From Alphaproteobacteria bacterium (GTDB taxonomy: Bacteria; Pseudomonadota; Alphaproteobacteria; Rs-D84): a stretch of DNA of 38,816 nucleotides. The translations under genes were made by a program, and so were the position numbers. Shown here piece by piece: positions 10,000-17,403 of the stretch (position 1 is the first letter of the stretch; the number at the start of each line of letters is the position of its first letter). The stretch spans positions 1 to 38,816 of the forward strand of contig WRCA01000003.1 in NCBI GenBank assembly GCA_009784275.1. Reading direction: 5' to 3'. The notes under the pieces were generated by a model, which was not told where the DNA came from, searched no databases, and was given only the letters and a program-made list of their open reading frames with translations.

Positions 10000-10314
10000 T
10001 TACCACCCATCTTCTGTTAAATCCAGTTCTAACCTTGCCTCCGTGCTCATCCTGGAAATATCCCAAGGCGGATTCCATACCAGTTCAATATCGACGCCAT
10101 CAACACCCACCACACTGGCGACGGCAAATTTTACCATTTGCATAATTTCTTCAGACATTGGACAAGTAGGACTGGTCATGGTCATTTTGATCTTAACATG
10201 GCCTGAATCAGAAATCTTGATATCATAAATCAGCCCCAGATCCCAGACATTAACAGGAACCTCTGGATCGAACACAGTCTTTATGGCGGCGATGATCTGT
10301 TCTTTATTAATCAT
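10000..10314 (-). CDS. sufT: DUF59/MIP18-family Fe-S assembly protein (SufT-like)
   Basis: FDPEVPVNVWDLGLIYDIKI...MTSPTCPMSEEI...VWNPPWD; ATGA overlap with sufS stop. Confidence 0.9.
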   Translation of the reverse strand: MINKEQIIAAIKTVFDPEVPVNVWDLGLIYDIKISDSGHVKIKMTMTSPTCPMSEEIMQMVKFAVASVVGVDGVDIELVWNPPWDISRMSTEARLELDLTEDGW

Positions 10315-11366
10315 TTGATTATTTTCTTTATGATTTCCAAAACTTGTTCCATCTCTTCCATAGTATTCCAAGGACCAGTAGAAATACGAATTGTGGCATC
10401 CAGCCCCAAACGCTGATGCAACCAAGAAGCGCACATGTTCCCGACGCGCAGGCAAACCCCATGCGCGCCCATCAGTGCGCCGAAATCCAACGCATGCATG
10501 CCTTCAACAACGAAAGTCAGCAAGCAAGAATCCTTTGGCGATATAAATCTGATTCGATCAATCTTCTCCAGCTCCTCGCGCAAGTATCGAATCAAATCCG
10601 TGCTTTTTGCTCTGCGTTCTTCGCATTCTTTTAATGCGGTTGGCAAGCCTGCAATTTGTGTCAGCGGCAAAGTTCCAGCTTCAAACCGTACTGGGCCATC
10701 CGCCATATATTGACCTCCGCCGAACTTATCGGTCTGCCATTTATCCGGTTCCTTTAAATATAAAATACCCAGTCCTGTATCTGCGCCAATTTTGTGTCCG
10801 GAAAAAACCAGAGCATCGCAGTTCATTTCTTTTACATCAATTTTTTCATGCGCGACAAGCTGCGCCGCATCCACAATCGTGATTCGTTTTTTATCCATTA
10901 TGATTTTCTGTCGCACACCCAGAACATTCGACATGGCCGTAATCACAACCGCATCGCATTTCGGAATGGACTTGTAATTAAGGTCTTTATCCAATTCGCA
11001 TAACACAATTTTATGCTTTTCTTGAAACGGAAGGCGTGCCGAATGATGGTCCAGGTCAGATACTGCAACGGTTGTCACCCCGGCGCAGGCCGGGGCGCGG
11101 GGTAACATATTGGCGATTCGGTTCAGCCCATCAGTGGTGCCATTTGTGAAAATTATCTGTTCCGGCTTTGCGCCGATAAAGCCTGCAGCTGATTCGCGCG
11201 CGCGAATCACTATTCTATCGGCATATTCTGCGCGAGCGCAAAGGCCGCGGCCGGCATTGGCGTAATGATTTTTCAAAAAATCCAGCTGGGCATCGATAAC
11301 AGACTGTGGTTTCAGGGCGCTTGCCGCCGCATCAAGATAGATGCTATTTATTCTATTCGTCAACAT
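10311..11366 (-). CDS. sufS: SufS/Csd-type cysteine desulfurase
   Basis: YLDAAASALKP, SGHKIGADTGLGILY (PLP Lys), RVGNMCAS (catalytic Cys). Confidence 0.93.
   Translation of the reverse strand: MLTNRINSIYLDAAASALKPQSVIDAQLDFLKNHYANAGRGLCARAEYADRIVIRARESAAGFIGAKPEQIIFTNGTTDGLNRIANMLPRAPACAGVTTVAVSDLDHHSARLPFQEKHKIVLCELDKDLNYKSIPKCDAVVITAMSNVLGVRQKIIMDKKRITIVDAAQLVAHEKIDVKEMNCDALVFSGHKIGADTGLGILYLKEPDKWQTDKFGGGQYMADGPVRFEAGTLPLTQIAGLPTALKECEERRAKSTDLIRYLREELEKIDRIRFISPKDSCLLTFVVEGMHALDFGALMGAHGVCLRVGNMCASWLHQRLGLDATIRISTGPWNTMEEMEQVLEIIKKIIK
11074..11106. repeat. Palindromic GC-rich element inside sufS coding sequence
   Basis: gtcaCCCCGGCgcagGCCGGGGcgcggggtaac; 7-bp perfect stem with 4-nt loop, CCCCGGC/GCCGGGG at 11078-11095. 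Confidence 0.75.
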
Positions 11367-11435
11367 ATTTATTTCCTTGCATTTATTACTGATTATAATA
11401 TAGTTCCGCGACAAATCAAACATAGGGAGAAAAAT

Positions 11436-11783
11436 ATGGCAATAGAGCACTTAAATGATTCGAATTTCTCGGGAAAAGTCGCCAAAGGATTAACCCTGGT
11501 GGACTTTTGGGCATCATGGTGCGGCCCATGCCGTATGTTTGGCCCTATATTTGAATCAGCAAGCGATAAAAATCCATCCGTTCAGTTCTGTAAATTTGAA
11601 GTGGATGAAGCCAATCGCAATGTCCCGATGAAATACGGCATCAGGTCTATCCCGACAGTCTTGGCTTTCAAGAACGGCGAATTGATCGAAAGCAGAACCG
11701 GCCTGATGGACGAAGATACCATCGCTGACTGGATAACACAACTTCAAGAAATCAAGGAGGTCCCCAATGGCCAAAAATTATAA
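11436..11783 (+). CDS. Thioredoxin-family protein
   Basis: VDFWASWCGPCRMFGPIF and RSIPTVLAFKNGE. Confidence 0.95.
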   Translation: MAIEHLNDSNFSGKVAKGLTLVDFWASWCGPCRMFGPIFESASDKNPSVQFCKFEVDEANRNVPMKYGIRSIPTVLAFKNGELIESRTGLMDEDTIADWITQLQEIKEVPNGQKL

Positions 11784-12198
11784 GACCATCCAACTGGATC
11801 CAAAATACATTCCGAAAAAGACTGAAAAGTACATGTCGGAAGAGCAAAAGGCATATTTCTACGCCCTTCTGGCTGCCCAGCGCAACGCAGTTGTCGCATC
11901 GATGAATGATGGAATGTCCGACTTGTCTTCCAGCATTAATATAGATTCGATGGATGGGCCGAACAATGAAGGGGACGATGCTTCGAACACTCAACAAGCT
12001 GATATCCAGATGAAAATACTGGACCGGGACAAGAACCTGTTGGTAAGAATTGATAATGCATTGAAAAGATTGGAAGAAGGTACTTTTGGATACAGTGTAA
12101 TTTCCGGCGAAGAGATCGGCCTGAAGCGTATGCTGGTGCAACCGCTCGCAACCATGACCATAGATGAAAAAGAAGAGCATGATAAGAAAGACTTCTAA
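11767..12198 (+). CDS. DksA/TraR-family protein lacking the zinc-finger cysteines
   Basis: SEEQKAYFYALLAAQRN..., LKRLEEGTFGYSVISGEEIGLKRMLVQPLATMTIDEKEEHDKK aligns with DksA C-terminus; SD AAGGAGG at 11754-11760. Confidence 0.85.
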   Translation: MAKNYKTIQLDPKYIPKKTEKYMSEEQKAYFYALLAAQRNAVVASMNDGMSDLSSSINIDSMDGPNNEGDDASNTQQADIQMKILDRDKNLLVRIDNALKRLEEGTFGYSVISGEEIGLKRMLVQPLATMTIDEKEEHDKKDF

Positions 12199-12200
12199 AA

Positions 12201-12249
12201 AAAGGTTAAAAGTTGAAAGTTAAAACATTATTTAACTTTTAACTTTAAC
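12201..12249. repeat. Heptanucleotide-structured inverted repeat between convergent genes (possible bidirectional terminator)
   Basis: aaaggtt aaaagtt gaaagtt aaaacat tatttaacttttaactttaac. Confidence 0.7.
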
Positions 12250-12907
12250 ATCCGTCCGACAGGAAAAACATCACTTTATTCACGACTTCCGGTCGTGTTT
12301 TTTGTATCAAGCGCCAGGCATTTTCTATTGTCTGCATATCGGAATCTTTTAATATTATCTGCAAATACCCTTCGAAATCTAAATCGAACACATCCAACAT
12401 TCCGTAAATAACGCCGGAGGTATTTTCCCCGCTGCCTGCCAATAACCCCAAACCTTTCGCGTTTATCCTTTTCAGGCTGTGGAACAGCATTTCCCAGTCA
12501 TTCGGCATAACATCGTTCAAATCTGTTACCAGAACCAAATCCCGCCCAAAGAACAAGTCCGCCGCGATCGGGCTTAACGCCGCCGCCAGTTTATTCAAGG
12601 TATCTGGCGCCGCAATCAGCTGAATCCCATCCGCGCCTTTTTTTAACACCGCATGAAGCTGCGCCGCAATTTTTGAAACATCGAAATCCAGATCTTCGAT
12701 TTCGAACCTTGCAAAAATTTTTATATCCGATTTTTCCAGCCAAGTCCAAAGCATATTTACAGATTCAGGATCCGCGGATACTGCGCGAACATTCGAACGC
12801 ATGGCATTGTCCGCCGCAAAAATAAGCGCGCGCGCATCCAAGCCTGCGGGACATATCATCGCGATTCGTCCTTTTATTTCTTCCCAAGTATCGCTGAAAT
12901 CTATCAT
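12245..12907 (-). CDS. Hypothetical protein
   Basis: Long ORF, internal ATG (MIDFSDTWEEIKGRIAMICPAG) preferred as start. Confidence 0.7.
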   Translation of the reverse strand: MIDFSDTWEEIKGRIAMICPAGLDARALIFAADNAMRSNVRAVSADPESVNMLWTWLEKSDIKIFARFEIEDLDFDVSKIAAQLHAVLKKGADGIQLIAAPDTLNKLAAALSPIAADLFFGRDLVLVTDLNDVMPNDWEMLFHSLKRINAKGLGLLAGSGENTSGVIYGMLDVFDLDFEGYLQIILKDSDMQTIENAWRLIQKTRPEVVNKVMFFLSDGC

Positions 12908-12980
12908 ATTGCTATAATAACATATTTTAGGATATAATGGGCTAAAGATTATGCGGATGAATCCGAGCGTATAAGCATTA

Positions 12981-13007
12981 GATTTTTTGCGGCGCAAGCA
13001 AAAAATC
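12981..13007. repeat. Perfect 10-bp inverted repeat in 5' leader of the 13074 operon
   Basis: GATTTTTTGC ggcgcaa GCAAAAAATC. Confidence 0.8.
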
Positions 13008-13073
13008 GTATATGCGCGTCGCGAGGATGCGCCGGTTGCGTTGCACGGTATATAAACGACGGGGACAATGTAG

Positions 13074-14060
13074 GTGAAAAAGCGTTATGAAATTATTTTG
13101 CTTGATGCCTTGTGGCTTTCGGCGATGTTGTTGTTTGCCAATTTTTGGTTCGACATCCAGTTTGGATTTAATATATTTTCCAGCGCACATTGGCAATATC
13201 TATCGGTACAACAATTGACACCCGGCAGAGTATTACCTTTGTTCTACATCTCGATGGCGGGCTTTTTGATCGCGGCGGTCGCAGGACTATATTTCATCAG
13301 CCGCCCGCGGGTTCGCAAAATAAATCTTACACCTGAACCCGAATGGCCATCAGCGCCAGTGGGCCGATTGCCCGAAGAATTAAAGCCTTTGGCAAAAGAT
13401 CCAGAATTTTCGCCATTGCCAAAAGCGCCTGCCCTGCCGCGTCCGCCCAGAATAATCAGCCCTGTGCAAGCCCAGCGCAAGACCGGACAGTCAGAAATAA
13501 AAGTTCAGCCAATTAATAATACTATTAATACGCCAACTGTTAATACAGGTACTAATGAAAAATTGAGAGAAATCTTTGAAAATTCTGGTTATATTGTTAA
13601 AAACCCACCCAGAATTGGCGATTTGCGACTGGATCTGCTGGCGATCGGAATGGATGAAACCTTGTACATAGTGTTTGCTGATCCGCATACCGGGGATATG
13701 ACGGCATTCGAAGGCGGCGATTCGAAATGGGCTTCGAACAATGGCGACTTTATCAGTCCGGTATGGCGCATAACTCAAGCAGCCGAAAAAATCCGCACCC
13801 TGTTTTCAGAAACATTGGATTCGGATATACAAATAAAATTAAAAGCCATTGTGGTTATGAATAATGCTAATATACTAAATAAAGACGCATTGGGCAGAAT
13901 CTGGGACGCGTTTGGCGCGGATGTGTTTGAATCTATGGACGGTCTGGCAGAATTTATGCAAAAGCATAAAAATAGAAAAATGAATTCGGAAGAAAAAGAA
14001 GACTTTGACGCTTATGCGGAATACATAGACACAGTTGCGGATTACTTTAATAAGACATAG
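13074..14060 (+). CDS. Two-TM membrane protein with proline-rich linker and a C-terminal globular domain (possible degenerate restriction-endonuclease-like fold)
   Basis: GTG start; two hydrophobic segments, Pro-rich spacer, then NPPRIGDLRLDLLAIGMDETLYIVFADPHTGDMTAFEGG. Confidence 0.75.
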   Translation: MKKRYEIILLDALWLSAMLLFANFWFDIQFGFNIFSSAHWQYLSVQQLTPGRVLPLFYISMAGFLIAAVAGLYFISRPRVRKINLTPEPEWPSAPVGRLPEELKPLAKDPEFSPLPKAPALPRPPRIISPVQAQRKTGQSEIKVQPINNTINTPTVNTGTNEKLREIFENSGYIVKNPPRIGDLRLDLLAIGMDETLYIVFADPHTGDMTAFEGGDSKWASNNGDFISPVWRITQAAEKIRTLFSETLDSDIQIKLKAIVVMNNANILNKDALGRIWDAFGADVFESMDGLAEFMQKHKNRKMNSEEKEDFDAYAEYIDTVADYFNKT

Positions 14061-14062
14061 AG

Positions 14063-14569
14063 ATGCAGTACACAAAGACGACGGCTGAAAAACGGTTGAG
14101 CGATCTTTTCATGGATGACATGCCAGTGATGGAGGTGGCCGCTATCCCCCACCCTGTTTCGCCGGATTGGTTTGCAAAGTATAAATCATTGCGGCGAGAA
14201 TTTATGAAAAACTTGCATGATTCAGTGCAAGAGCTTTCCTTTCTCAATCTATCGCGCGATGAATTTATGAATTTGATTATGGGGCGCGCCTTGCCAGAAA
14301 ACCTGTCATTGAGGTTTCGCATACCGCTGCAGTTCGGCGGCAAGCTGGAACTGTCGAATATGTTTATGTGCAAAACCTTTCCGCATTCTTATAACTTGGA
14401 CAGGTTTATCATAGAACAGTCTGATGCAAAAACCCTGTGGCTGCCGAATCCCGCAAAGAAAATTTATATCCCGGCGCATACTGCCAGCGGCGGGGACGGA
14501 GGAAACGCAACGTCAGACCGCCTGGCGCAAATGGCCGCGCAGATCGCGGCGAATAGAGGGCTAGATTAA
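14063..14569 (+). CDS. HNH-endonuclease-like small protein (possibly catalytically degenerate)
   Basis: LSLRFRIPLQFGGKLELSNMFMCKTFPHS resembles the HNH pattern (H/R)xxPLxxGGxxxLxNmxxxxxxxH. Confidence 0.6.
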   Translation: MQYTKTTAEKRLSDLFMDDMPVMEVAAIPHPVSPDWFAKYKSLRREFMKNLHDSVQELSFLNLSRDEFMNLIMGRALPENLSLRFRIPLQFGGKLELSNMFMCKTFPHSYNLDRFIIEQSDAKTLWLPNPAKKIYIPAHTASGGDGGNATSDRLAQMAAQIAANRGLD

Positions 14570-15016
14570 ATGCCGAAAGAAGAATTTTTATCTTTGATGA
14601 AAAATTCTGGCGCGATAATGTTGCCTGTGGTAACCGACGAAGAAATCGGTGTTACGCGAACATCGCTGCAACAACTCCAAGCAGCGATCATTCCAATGGC
14701 ATTCATAGATTTTTATAAAAATGTTGCGGGCGGAATAATCCTGGGGGACGCGGAGGTCTTTGGACTGTCCGAATTCAAACGCGAAACGCCGCAGATAGCT
14801 TATTTCGTCCCGTCTATATTACAAATAGGACGCGAGTTCTCGGGTTTTCCGCAAATGCGAGGTAAAACCATATTCGGACGCAATGGATTATTTTGGTTCG
14901 CGTTCGATGCATTTGGCAATTGCTTTATGTTAAGCAACGTTAACCTGGCGCCATTGCGAAAATATGAAGATATATATAAAGCGATAAGCGACTGCTTGGC
15001 AGTTGGAAAAATATGA
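14570..15016 (+). CDS. SUKH (SMI1/KNR4 or YrhA)-like protein
   Basis: IPMAFIDFYKNVAGGIILGDAEVFGLSEF... and FGRNGLFWFAFDAFGNCFMLSNV resemble the SUKH fold. Confidence 0.6.
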   Translation: MPKEEFLSLMKNSGAIMLPVVTDEEIGVTRTSLQQLQAAIIPMAFIDFYKNVAGGIILGDAEVFGLSEFKRETPQIAYFVPSILQIGREFSGFPQMRGKTIFGRNGLFWFAFDAFGNCFMLSNVNLAPLRKYEDIYKAISDCLAVGKI

Positions 15017-15231
15017 AAAAACTTTCTGTAAACATCTCTGGTCATTTGACTTCCCTTTCATTAGAGAATGAGTTCTTAATCGCGCTGAAACGAATCGCCG
15101 CGGAACAGAATCGATCAGTTGCTGAAATTATCCGCGAAATAGATGCGAAGCGTGAAAAAAATACAAACCTTTCAAGCGCGGCCAGAATATGGATTCTTTA
15201 TCAAATTGTTGATAGGAAATACCTCTTATAA
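15013..15231 (+). CDS. Ribbon-helix-helix (RHH_4-like) protein
   Basis: SVNISGHLTSLSLENEFLIALKRIAAEQNRSVAEIIREIDAKREKNTNLSSAARIWIL; ATGA overlap with upstream stop. Confidence 0.85.
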   Translation: MKKLSVNISGHLTSLSLENEFLIALKRIAAEQNRSVAEIIREIDAKREKNTNLSSAARIWILYQIVDRKYLL

Positions 15232-15344
15232 AATTTAGTTGAATTAATTCTTCTTTTCAATTATTATTAGAACACAATCCTAGGAATAAAGGATATAGTG
15301 AATGCACCGCGATTAACGGCGCATTATGCAAAAGGAGAGATTGC

Positions 15345-15581
15345 ATGACTCATAACAGTATTTGGTTTGCCATAGAGAAATTCGCAGCCGAGCATAATCT
15401 GTCTTGCTCTGGGCTTGCAAAAAATAGCGGACTGGATCCGACTACATTTAATAAAAGCAAACGGTGGAGTCGTGAAGGTCAGCCCAGATGGCCATCGACA
15501 CAAAGCATTGCGAAAATACTTTCCGCAACAAATTCTGATATATCAGAGTTTGTTAAATATCTTCCCGAAGATGAAGCTTAA
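15345..15581 (+). CDS. HTH DNA-binding protein resembling the N-terminus of alphaproteobacterial S24/LexA-like regulators, without the peptidase domain
   Basis: FAAEHNLSCSGLAKNSGLDPTTFNKSKRWSREGQPRWPSTQSIAKILSATNSDISEFV. Confidence 0.85.
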   Translation: MTHNSIWFAIEKFAAEHNLSCSGLAKNSGLDPTTFNKSKRWSREGQPRWPSTQSIAKILSATNSDISEFVKYLPEDEA

Positions 15582-15660
15582 TTATCCGATTCGGATTTTG
15601 CACTGCCCTAAATTTTAAGGGCGCATTTCCGCGCCCCCATTAATAAATATTTTCAATCTC

Positions 15661-17274
15661 TCAATGGATAAAAATATATTTTGGGCCGTCAAGCGCTATT
15701 GCTCCCGCTGGCTGACATACTTTGCCTCGTTCATACCATGAACAAATTCGCTTCTGGCCATACAAAGGATCATCAAATGCTGGGTACAAATTATACCAAG
15801 TATTATTATATATACTTTGCGCTATGTAAACTTCGCTTTTAGTTCCATCGTTATACGTTATGATACAATGCTGTTTAACATCATCGCATTGAATGTCTTT
15901 TGTTGCCGTGGCGCTTCCTGCCACCATTTTGGCTTCTTCATAAGAGCTCCATCCAAGTCCATTGTCGCTCATGTTCTTACCAGGAACTGAAAAAAGCGGA
16001 TTCCCATTTTTTCCGTAAACTGCTGTGGCACTATAGCATTCATTTGCTCCGCTAAATTTCTTGCAAAATTGAATATATTCATTTTGGGTGGTTATTTGTA
16101 CCGGCTTCACCACCGGTGTCTTGAACGGATGATTATGCTTATCCCACCACAGCCATTCTTCGCACGGCATGATAGAATTTATATTCTCGTCCACTTGTTT
16201 CTGATTGCTTACCACTACCCCGATGGCAACGCCGCTTGCAACAGCACCAACACCAGACGCAGTCGTAGAACCTATGCTCAAGCCCTTATTCGTCTTGCTG
16301 TTCGCGCCGGCCTTGGAATTATTCGCCCCAGCTGCGGCCGCACCCAAACCGCTGGATACCGCGCCAATAATCGGCGCCGCTTTTGCTTTGTTCAAATTCT
16401 TTTGTATCTGTTCGAAACTTAATTTACCGCTCGAGCAAGCGCCCATCTTTTCCATCGGATTTTCCGTGCGCCCTTCCAACCGCGCAACATTCCAAGCTTT
16501 GTTTACCGAATCTCTCGCAGCGATAAAAGCTTTTTGCTTTGTCAGGATGTCATCGATGTCTTTCGCGGCGCTGTCAATTATGGCAATAGAGGCGATATTA
16601 GTTCCCATTCCAACCACACCCGCACCCATACGCATCCAATTAAGTGTTTTATCGAATGTTTCGCCGCCCGCGTTTTTATTGGCCAGCCACGCAGTCATGG
16701 CTTGGCGGGTTACTTCCTTGTCCTCGCCTCCGGCGAATTTTTTCAGCATATCATCGCAAGTAATCTCTTTTACTTCTGCTTTTTTATCTTCTTTCTCTTC
16801 GGATTCGGACTTTTTGCATTGGGCGGAATCGCTGTCTTCATCCGTCTCGCATTTCACAGTTTCTTTATACTTATCAGGATTTTTCTTTTTATCATCCTCG
16901 CAGGCGGATTTAAATTCAGTCTCGAACTTTGTTTTTAATTCTGCATCATCAAGCTTTTTCAATTCTTTGGTGAATTTATTGTCTTCCTTGGCGCGTTTTA
17001 TATCCACGAACAGTCCAGATCCAAATGCCGCGGTATCAAAAATCAACCCGAACGAAGAAGTCAAAATCGCGTTGCCCAGCTTTATATATAAATTAGTTGC
17101 CGACAGTAAAAAATCATCGTATCTGTCACGCATGTTCATGACCAAGGCCAGCTCTTCATCCGTCATATCCCCGCGAGTGGTAAAGCTGTGGTCTGATTCA
17201 ATGGTTTTGGATGCAGCAAAAGCGCTGTTCACAAAAATTACGGCCATGACGACCATAGCAATGAATTTCTTCAT
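15661..17274 (-). CDS. Secreted protein of unknown function with acidic/lysine-rich region and Gly/Ala-rich hydrophobic segments
   Basis: Signal peptide MKKFIAMVVMAVIFVNSAFAA; long ORF. Confidence 0.85.
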   Translation of the reverse strand: MKKFIAMVVMAVIFVNSAFAASKTIESDHSFTTRGDMTDEELALVMNMRDRYDDFLLSATNLYIKLGNAILTSSFGLIFDTAAFGSGLFVDIKRAKEDNKFTKELKKLDDAELKTKFETEFKSACEDDKKKNPDKYKETVKCETDEDSDSAQCKKSESEEKEDKKAEVKEITCDDMLKKFAGGEDKEVTRQAMTAWLANKNAGGETFDKTLNWMRMGAGVVGMGTNIASIAIIDSAAKDIDDILTKQKAFIAARDSVNKAWNVARLEGRTENPMEKMGACSSGKLSFEQIQKNLNKAKAAPIIGAVSSGLGAAAAGANNSKAGANSKTNKGLSIGSTTASGVGAVASGVAIGVVVSNQKQVDENINSIMPCEEWLWWDKHNHPFKTPVVKPVQITTQNEYIQFCKKFSGANECYSATAVYGKNGNPLFSVPGKNMSDNGLGWSSYEEAKMVAGSATATKDIQCDDVKQHCIITYNDGTKSEVYIAQSIYNNTWYNLYPAFDDPLYGQKRICSWYERGKVCQPAGAIALDGPKYIFIH

Positions 17275-17372
17275 ATTGGAATCCTTATTGACTTATAAAA
17301 ACATTATATCAGAAAATCTGCGCTTATAAATGCATAAAACTTGACAATTGCTAATAATATTAGTTACTTCTT

Positions 17373-17398
17373 AAAAAACCCGGCAAATGCCGGGTTTT
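17373..17398 (-). terminator. Rho-independent terminator downstream of the 17404-18618 gene
   Basis: aaaaaaCCCGGCaaatGCCGGGtttt. Confidence 0.85.
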
Positions 17399-17403
17399 AA
17401 TTA

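Noticed and set aside
11265-11435. N-terminal extension of the thioredoxin ORF
   Set aside because: Overlaps sufS 5' region antisense; thioredoxin homology begins at MAIEHLNDSNF (11436).
15617-15640. gggcgcatttccgcgcccc hairpin after the HTH gene
   Set aside because: 6-bp stem without clear T-tract; plausible terminator but insufficient evidence.
16205-17329. 374-aa plus-strand ORF antisense to the 537-aa secreted protein
   Set aside because: Fully overlaps a gene with a convincing signal peptide; Ser/Phe/Ala-rich composition is typical of a shadow ORF.
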